This document shows, piece by piece, positions 58,716 through 64,000 of a DNA stretch of 64,000 bases. Every line of letters starts with the position of its first letter. The stretch's first letter is position 1. Below the pieces are notes generated by a model, which was given only the letters and a program-made list of their open reading frames with translations, did no database searches and was not told the origin of the DNA. Both the position numbers and the translations under genes were made by a program. The DNA is from Methylobacterium currus (GTDB taxonomy: Bacteria; Pseudomonadota; Alphaproteobacteria; Rhizobiales; Beijerinckiaceae): contig NZ_CP028843.1 of the NCBI RefSeq assembly GCF_003058325.1, positions 5,613,501-5,677,500 on the forward strand, in the 5' to 3' direction.

Positions 58716-59396
58716 ATGGTGGCGACTATGGGCTCCGAACTCCTGACCGCACCGGTGGCGCGCCGGGGCCTGGTGCTGATCCTCTCCTCGCCCTCGGGGG
58801 CCGGCAAGACCACCCTGACCCGGGCGCTGGCCCAGCGGCCCGAATGGGGCCTCGAGCTCTCCGTCTCGGTCACCACCCGGGCGCGCCGCCCGTCCGAGAT
58901 CGACGGCCAGCATTACCGCTTCATCGACCGCGACGCCTTCGAGCGCTTGCGCGAGCGCGACGACCTGCTCGAATGGGCCGAGGTGCACGGCAATTATTAC
59001 GGCACCCCCCGGGGCCCGGTGGAGAAGGCGCTCGCGGCCGGCCGCGACATGATCTTCGACATCGACTACCAGGGCACCCGGCAGGTGCGCAGCAAACTGC
59101 GCGACGACGTCGTCACCATCTTCATCCTGCCGCCCAGCATGGCCGAGCTGCGCCGCCGCCTGGAGCGCCGGGCCGAGGATTCCGCCGAGACCATCGAGCG
59201 CCGCCTGCTCAACGCCCGCACCGAGATCGAGCGCTGGTCGGAATACGATTACGTGCTGGTCAACGACGACCTCGACCGCTCGTTCAAGACCCTGGAGGCC
59301 ATCCTGGCCGCCGAGCACCTGCGCCGCGAGCGCCAGGTCGGCCTTGCCGGCTTCGTGAGCGGCCTCCTCGCCGAGGGCCAAGGTCCCGCGAGCTGA
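58716..59396 (+). CDS. gmk: guanylate kinase
   Basis: The 226-residue enzyme phosphorylates GMP to GDP. The P-loop is [10 protein letters not shown] (about 24-33), followed by [63 protein letters not shown] and a lid with [18 protein letters not shown]. Residues 1-15 before the core are an extension; ATG 58728 would shorten it by four residues and is equally likely. It follows yicC. Confidence 0.95.
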   Translation: MVATMGSELLTAPVARRGLVLILSSPSGAGKTTLTRALAQRPEWGLELSVSVTTRARRPSEIDGQHYRFIDRDAFERLRERDDLLEWAEVHGNYYGTPRGPVEKALAAGRDMIFDIDYQGTRQVRSKLRDDVVTIFILPPSMAELRRRLERRAEDSAETIERRLLNARTEIERWSEYDYVLVNDDLDRSFKTLEAILAAEHLRRERQVGLAGFVSGLLAEGQGPAS

Positions 59397-59408
59397 GGAT
59401 CCAGCCGA

Positions 59409-59427
59409 GAATCCTGGGACAGGATTC
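59409..59427 (+). terminator. possible hairpin after gmk
   Basis: GAATCCT (59409-59415) pairs with AGGATTC (59421-59427) around GGGAC, 12 bases after the gmk stop. It is short, without a T run, and only its position supports a terminator. Confidence 0.35.
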
Positions 59428-59547
59428 CGGGCGCATACCGCCAAAATCCTGACGCGCGGGAACGAATCGTCCACGATGCAAGTTGCCGGATGGTTCAACC
59501 CGCGACGTCGCCCTCGTGCCGCGCCGGGCAGCGCGAGGAAGTGAGCG

Positions 59548-60969
59548 ATGCGTGATCTGGCCCGCCGCGATCCGGCTTGCCGCGACCTGGCTTGCGACGT
59601 GGTGGTCATCGGGGCCGGCTCGGCCGGGATCGCGGCCCATGCCGCGGCCGCCAAGGCCGGTGCCCGCACGGTGCTGATCGAGCGCGGCCCCGGCGGCACC
59701 ACTTGCGCCCGGGTCGGCTGCATGCCGTCCAAGCTCCTGATCGAGGCGGGCCGCGCCGCGCACGACGCGCGCGAAACCGCGCCGTTCGGCGTCGCGTCCG
59801 GCGCGGTGCGGGTCGATGGCGCGGCGGTGATGCAGCGGGTGCGCAGCCTCCGGGACGATTTCGTCGCCTCCGTCTTCGAGGGGCTCGACCGCATCCCGCC
59901 GGAGCTGCGCGTCTCAGGCACCGCCCGGTTCGCCGATCCCACCACGCTCCTCGTCGACGACCACACCCGGATCACGGCCGGCGCGGTGGTGATCGCCACC
60001 GGCTCGACCCCAAGCCTGCCGCCACCCCTGCGGCCGGTCGCCGCTCAGGTTCTCACCACCGATACCTTGTTCGAGATCGAGACCCTGCCCGAGACCCTCG
60101 CGGTCCTGGGCGCCGGTCCGGTCGGGCTCGAATTGGCGCAGGGCCTCGCCCGCCTCGGCGTGCGGGTGACGCTGCTGGATCCCGCCGGTGCCGTCGGCGG
60201 CGCCCGCGACCCGAAGATCGCGGCCTGCGCCGCCGAGCTGATCGGCGCCGAGTTCGATCTCTGCCTCGGCGCCACCGTCGAGACGGCGGAGTCCGTCGGC
60301 GACGGGATGCGGCTGACCTGGCGCTTCGAGTCGGGCGAGCAGGGAAGCGCCACCTTTGCCCGCGTGCTCGCCGCCGCAGGGCGTCCGCCCAACCTCCGAG
60401 ACCTCGGCCTCGACGCCGCCGGGATCGTCCTCGACGAGGACGGCCTGCCGGACTTCAACCCGCGCACCCTCCAGTGCGGCACCGCCCCGATCTTCATCGC
60501 GGGCGACGCCAACCAGGAGCATCCGGTGCTGCACGAGGCGCAGCGCCAGGGCTGGATCGCGGGCGGCAATGCCGCGCGCTTTCCCCAGGTCGAGGCGCCG
60601 CCGCCCTGGCCGGCCTTCGCGCTGGTCTTCACCGACCCGCAGATCGCCGCGATCGGTCGGGCGTTCGACGCGGAGGCGGCGCGCGACTGGATCATCGGCG
60701 AGACCTCCTTCGCCGATCAGGGCCGCGCCCGTGCGATGGACCGCGCCGCCGGCCTGATTCGGGTCTATGCCGAGCCCGACGGCCGGCTGACCGGCGCTGC
60801 GATGGTCGGGCCGGGGGTCGAGCACCTCGCCCACCTGATGGCGGTCGCCGTCCAGCAGGGCTGGACCGCCGCGACCTTCCTCGACCGGCCCTTCTATCAT
60901 CCGACCCTGGAGGAAGGGTTGCAGAGCGCCGTCCGGGCGGTGGCCGAGCGGACGGGCGGTACCCGGTGA
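59548..60969 (+). CDS. dihydrolipoyl-dehydrogenase-like pyridine nucleotide-disulfide oxidoreductase
   Basis: A 473-residue class I disulfide oxidoreductase. The FAD-binding motif is VVVIGAGSAGIAAHAAAAKAG, the redox disulfide is CARVGC in GGTTCARVGCMPSK, the NAD-binding motif is LAVLGAGPVGLELAQGLARLG, and the C-terminal catalytic pair His/Glu is in FYHPTLEEGLQ. All catalytic elements are intact. It differs from canonical Lpd in the disulfide spacing context (LNVGCIPSK there) and is not near any 2-oxo-acid dehydrogenase genes, so its partner is unknown. A basic leader of about 15 residues precedes the FAD motif. Confidence 0.85.
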   Translation: MRDLARRDPACRDLACDVVVIGAGSAGIAAHAAAAKAGARTVLIERGPGGTTCARVGCMPSKLLIEAGRAAHDARETAPFGVASGAVRVDGAAVMQRVRSLRDDFVASVFEGLDRIPPELRVSGTARFADPTTLLVDDHTRITAGAVVIATGSTPSLPPPLRPVAAQVLTTDTLFEIETLPETLAVLGAGPVGLELAQGLARLGVRVTLLDPAGAVGGARDPKIAACAAELIGAEFDLCLGATVETAESVGDGMRLTWRFESGEQGSATFARVLAAAGRPPNLRDLGLDAAGIVLDEDGLPDFNPRTLQCGTAPIFIAGDANQEHPVLHEAQRQGWIAGGNAARFPQVEAPPPWPAFALVFTDPQIAAIGRAFDAEAARDWIIGETSFADQGRARAMDRAAGLIRVYAEPDGRLTGAAMVGPGVEHLAHLMAVAVQQGWTAATFLDRPFYHPTLEEGLQSAVRAVAERTGGTR

Positions 60970-61094
60970 CGGAGCGTCAGCAGACCATGCGTCAATCACG
61001 CGTTGAGGTTCCGTTCAGGGACGGCAGTCGCTAAGGTGCGTGACCTGTCGCCGGAGGCGCCGCCCTCCCGGGCCATCGATTCGCTGGATACGCC

Positions 61095-63689
61095 GTGACC
61101 TTGCCCGACCCGACGACGGTTCCGACGATCGATCTCGACGCTCTCGCGCCGCACGATCTCGATCGCCTGCGCCAGGGCGTGATCCAGATCGACGGACGCG
61201 GCGTCATCCATCTCTACAACCAGAGCGAGAGCGCATTCTCCGGCCGCTCGCCCGACCGGGTGATCGGCCGCAACTTCTTCACCGACGTCGCCCCCTGCAC
61301 CCATCTGCCGCATTTCTACGGCCGCTTCCGCGAGGGCGTGCGCCGGGGCCGCCTCGATCACACCTTCTCGTTCGTCTACGGCTTCGACCCGCGCCCGATG
61401 CAGGTGAGGATCACCCTGCGCCAGGCTGCCGCGCCCGATCGCTACTGGATCGTCACCGAGCCCGTCGAGACGCTGGAGCACGGGCATAGCCGCGAGGCGG
61501 TCCAGACGGCGGTGAGCCGGCGGGTGCGGGCCGAGCCGGTGGATCCACGCCTGTGCGAGCAGGAACCGATCCACATTCCCGGGGCGATCCAGCCCCATGC
61601 CGTGCTGGTCGCGGCTGATCTCGTCACCCTGACCGTGGTCGCCTGCAGCGGCAATGCCCGCGACGCCCTCGACCGGGACCCCCTCGGCCTCGGCCTCGCC
61701 GCATTGCTCGGCGCGGGTCTCGCCGATCGGATCCGCGAGACCCTGCAGGGGGAGACGGTCGATCCGGGGCGCGTCGTGCGCCAACGCATCGCGTTGCCCT
61801 CCTCCGACGGCCTGCCGGTCGAGGTGGTGGCCCATCGTAACGGCGACCGGATCATCGTCGAACTCGAACTGGCGCCGGCCCATCCGGAGGATTTCCGCTC
61901 CGCGAGCCAGCTCGACACCGAGCTCGCCATCGGCCGCCTGCGCGGGGCCGACACGCTGGAGACCGCCGCCGCTGTCGCGGCCCGCGAGACCCGGGCGCTG
62001 ACCGGCTTCGACTGCATCCTGGTCTACCGCTTCGATTCGGACTGGAACGGCGCTGCCATCGCCGAGGACAAGGACCCGGCCTGGACCCGCAGCCTGCTGG
62101 GGCTGCACTTCCCGGCCTCCGACATCCCGGCCCAGGCCCGCGCCCTCTACACCCGCTCCAAGAGCCGCTTCGTCATCGACCGCGACTACGTGCCGGTGCC
62201 TCTGGTGGCGGCGCCCGCCTCCGCCAACGCGCCCATCGACCTCACCTTCGCCCAGGCGCGCAGCCTGTCGCCGATCCACCTCGAGTATCAGCGCAATCTC
62301 GGCGTGAACGGGTCGATGTCGATCTCGATCCTGATCGAAGGGCGGCTCTGGGGCCTGATGATCGGCCATCACCGCCGGCCGCATTACGTTGCGCCCGAGA
62401 CCCGCGCCGCCGCCACCGTGCTCGCCGACGCCTTCGCGATGCGGGTCTACGAGCTGGAGAGCCGGCGCCTGTGGCAGGAGCAGCAGGCCCACCTGGCGCT
62501 GGAGAGCGAGCTGGTGCGCGAGCTCGCCCGCTCCGACGACTTCGTCAGCGCGCTGACCGAGAACGCCCACACCCTCCTCGACCTGTTCGATGCCCGCGGC
62601 GCCGCGACCGTCTCGGACGGTGCGGTGCGCAGCCTCGGCCAGACCCCGCCGCCCGACGCGATCCTGGCGATCGCCGCCTGGCTGCGCGCCACCCTGCCGG
62701 CGGACCGCGCCAGCTACGCCACGGCGGAATTCGCCGCCGCCCACCCGCCGATCGCGCCCTTCGCCGAATGCGCCAGCGGCCTGCTTGCCGTCTTCGTCGA
62801 TTCCGAGCGGCGTCACCTGCTCCTGTGGTTTCGGCCCGAGGTGCCGAGCACCGTCACCTGGGGCGGCGACCCGCGAAAGCCGGTTCTCGCCGGCAGCGGG
62901 CCGGTGGCGGTGCTGCCCCGGCGCTCGTTCGAGCGCTGGATCGAGGAGCGCCGCGGCGTCTCGGAGCCCTTCGCGCCCTGGCAGGTCGGCATCGCCGAGG
63001 CCCTGGCCCAGGCGGTGGAGGGCGTCGTCCTGCGCCAGCAGCGCAAGATCACCGAGCTGACCGGGCTGCTCGCCGACAAGGAGCGCCTGCTCATCCAGAA
63101 GGACCTGCTGACCCGCGAGATCGATCACCGGGTCAAGAACTCGCTCCAGATCGTCTCGGCCTTCCTGCAGATGCAGCGTCGCCAGGTGACCGATCCGGAC
63201 TCTCAGGCTGCCTTCGCCGAGACCGCGGCCCGGGTGATGAGCGTGGCGCGGGTCCATGACAGCCTCTACCAGGCCGAGAGCGTCGAGGAGGTCGATCTCG
63301 GCCAGACGATCGAGAATCTCTGCGTCGACCTCGCCGGCATGGCGGGGGAGGGGCACGCGGTCGATCTCGAGGCCGAGCCCGGGCTGATGGTCCCCTACCG
63401 CAAGGCGGTGGCGCTCTCCCTGATCGCGACGGAGCTGATCACCAACGCGTTCAAGTACGCCTTCGCGGAGGCGGGCGGACGCGTCGCGGTCTGTGTCTCC
63501 GGCGAGACCGAAGGACGGATCCGGCTCTCCGTCTGCGACGACGGCAAGGGCCTGCCGATCGACTGGCCCGACGCTCCGGCCCGGGGCACCGGCCTCGGCA
63601 TGAAGCTGATCCGGGCGATGCTCGACCAGATCAACGCCCGGCTGGAGGTGGAGAACCGTCCCGGCGCCTGCTTCACGGTCACGGCGTGA
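61095..63689 (+). CDS. PYP-bacteriophytochrome hybrid sensor histidine kinase (Ppr-like)
   Basis: An 864-residue two-chromophore sensor. Residues about 21-125 match photoactive yellow protein: NFFTDVAPCT holds the p-coumaroyl cysteine (Cys68; PYP Cys69), and Tyr41, Glu45 and Arg51 match PYP Tyr42, Glu46 and Arg52, while PYP Thr50 is Ser49. Residues about 148-250 are the phytochrome PAS domain with the biliverdin cysteine Cys154 before EPIHIPGAIQPH. The GAF domain (about 280-445) has PASDIP (340-345) and SPIH (His395). The PHY domain has tongue PRRSF (608-612). The kinase (about 650-864) is HWE/HisKA_2 type with phospho-acceptor His678 in EIDHRVKNSL. The GTG start at 61095 lacks a strong ribosome-binding site. 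Heme oxygenase is coupled downstream. Confidence 0.92.
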   Translation: MTLPDPTTVPTIDLDALAPHDLDRLRQGVIQIDGRGVIHLYNQSESAFSGRSPDRVIGRNFFTDVAPCTHLPHFYGRFREGVRRGRLDHTFSFVYGFDPRPMQVRITLRQAAAPDRYWIVTEPVETLEHGHSREAVQTAVSRRVRAEPVDPRLCEQEPIHIPGAIQPHAVLVAADLVTLTVVACSGNARDALDRDPLGLGLAALLGAGLADRIRETLQGETVDPGRVVRQRIALPSSDGLPVEVVAHRNGDRIIVELELAPAHPEDFRSASQLDTELAIGRLRGADTLETAAAVAARETRALTGFDCILVYRFDSDWNGAAIAEDKDPAWTRSLLGLHFPASDIPAQARALYTRSKSRFVIDRDYVPVPLVAAPASANAPIDLTFAQARSLSPIHLEYQRNLGVNGSMSISILIEGRLWGLMIGHHRRPHYVAPETRAAATVLADAFAMRVYELESRRLWQEQQAHLALESELVRELARSDDFVSALTENAHTLLDLFDARGAATVSDGAVRSLGQTPPPDAILAIAAWLRATLPADRASYATAEFAAAHPPIAPFAECASGLLAVFVDSERRHLLLWFRPEVPSTVTWGGDPRKPVLAGSGPVAVLPRRSFERWIEERRGVSEPFAPWQVGIAEALAQAVEGVVLRQQRKITELTGLLADKERLLIQKDLLTREIDHRVKNSLQIVSAFLQMQRRQVTDPDSQAAFAETAARVMSVARVHDSLYQAESVEEVDLGQTIENLCVDLAGMAGEGHAVDLEAEPGLMVPYRKAVALSLIATELITNAFKYAFAEAGGRVAVCVSGETEGRIRLSVCDDGKGLPIDWPDAPARGTGLGMKLIRAMLDQINARLEVENRPGACFTVTA

Positions 63690-64000
63690 GCGACATCCTG
63701 GAGCGCCTGCGCGCGGAGACGCGGGCCGCGCACGACGCGATCGAGCGTGACCTCGCCTGGGAGACCCGCGTCGCCACGCGCGATGGCTACCGTGCGCTCC
63801 TCGCCCGGTTCTGGGGCTTCCACGCAGCCCTGGAGCCGGCCCTCGGCGGCAAGCTTGATGAGCCCGCCTTCTTCGATCCGCGACGGCGCCTCGCGCATCT
63901 CGCCGCCGACCTGCGGTTCCTCGGCCTCGACGACGCGGCGATCCAGGCGCTGCCGCGTCCGCGCCTCGCCCCGCCTCGCGACCGGGACGAGGCCTTCGGC
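63686..64000 (+). CDS. biliverdin-producing heme oxygenase, partial at window edge
   Basis: The GTG at 63686 overlaps the sensor-kinase stop (GTGA). The 105 codons visible read SDILERLRAETRAAHDAIERDLAWETRV, then YRALLARFWGFHAALEP, a BphO/HugO-type heme oxygenase. His16 (RAAHDAIE) is the expected heme ligand. The enzyme opens heme to biliverdin, the chromophore of the phytochrome encoded just upstream, and such pairing is common for bacteriophytochromes. The C-terminal half lies beyond the window. Confidence 0.85.
   Translation, partial: MSDILERLRAETRAAHDAIERDLAWETRVATRDGYRALLARFWGFHAALEPALGGKLDEPAFFDPRRRLAHLAADLRFLGLDDAAIQALPRPRLAPPRDRDEAFG

Noticed and set aside
59548..63689. Operon linking the lipoamide-dehydrogenase-like gene to the photoreceptor kinase
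   Set aside because: They are co-directional but 125 bases apart, and no functional link is evident from the sequence.

Overview
This 64 kb window is GC-rich DNA from an alphaproteobacterium, most likely Methylobacterium or a close relative. The inference rests on gene content: a formaldehyde-activating-enzyme (Fae) paralogue, a methylsuccinyl-CoA dehydrogenase of the ethylmalonyl-CoA pathway, a Rhizobiales-style flagellar cluster with FlaF and FlbT, several Omp25-like barrels, and cobalamin-dependent MetH. No phage, integrase, IS transposase or CRISPR array was seen. The sequence is chromosomal in character.

Layout. 0.1-5.1 kb: ugpE-ugpC without ugpB or ugpA, an adenosine kinase, a dead Uma2 gene, a small secreted protein, and msrQ. 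5.1-5.9 kb: an AT-rich gene-free stretch beside two tandem tRNA-Phe genes. 6.0-8.5 kb: a topoisomerase III-like protein. 8.6-14.5 kb: a methionine-cycle operon (ArsR-methyltransferase regulator, metF, metH) behind a 20-bp perfect palindrome that covers the predicted -10 box. 14.5-15.3 kb: a vapBC module whose toxin gene is split by a small palindromic insertion. 15.4-23.2 kb: mixed genes, including a lipoprotein, the Fae paralogue, a collagen-like secreted protein, a flavoprotein, a TerC-family protein, MgtE, an iron-permease-like protein and a single-domain response regulator. 23.5-30.0 kb: envelope and housekeeping genes pal-cpoB-tilS-ftsH-glmM. 30.2-33.4 kb: three consecutive outer-membrane barrels, each preceded by a CtrA-like TTAA-N7-TTAA site. 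33.5-40.7 kb: an SDR, mcd, a frameshifted diguanylate cyclase, a tiny acidic protein, a glycosyltransferase and a DegP-type protease. 40.8-55.3 kb: a large flagellar cluster, all on the minus strand. 55.4-60.9 kb: PilZ, mltG, yicC, gmk and a lipoamide-dehydrogenase-like flavoprotein.

The most striking locus is at the right edge (61.1-64.0 kb). One protein carries an N-terminal photoactive-yellow-protein (PYP) domain with its chromophore cysteine, a complete bacteriophytochrome core (PAS-GAF-PHY) with the biliverdin cysteine, and an HWE/HisKA_2-type histidine kinase. It overlaps by four bases the start of a biliverdin-producing heme oxygenase gene that runs off the window. This is a dual blue-light and red/far-red sensor kinase supplied with one of its two chromophores by its own operon.

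Several genes look freshly broken: Uma2 by two in-frame stops, vapC by a 122-bp palindromic element, and a diguanylate cyclase by two frameshifts that cancel. A palindromic REP-like repeat occurs in three intergenic regions.
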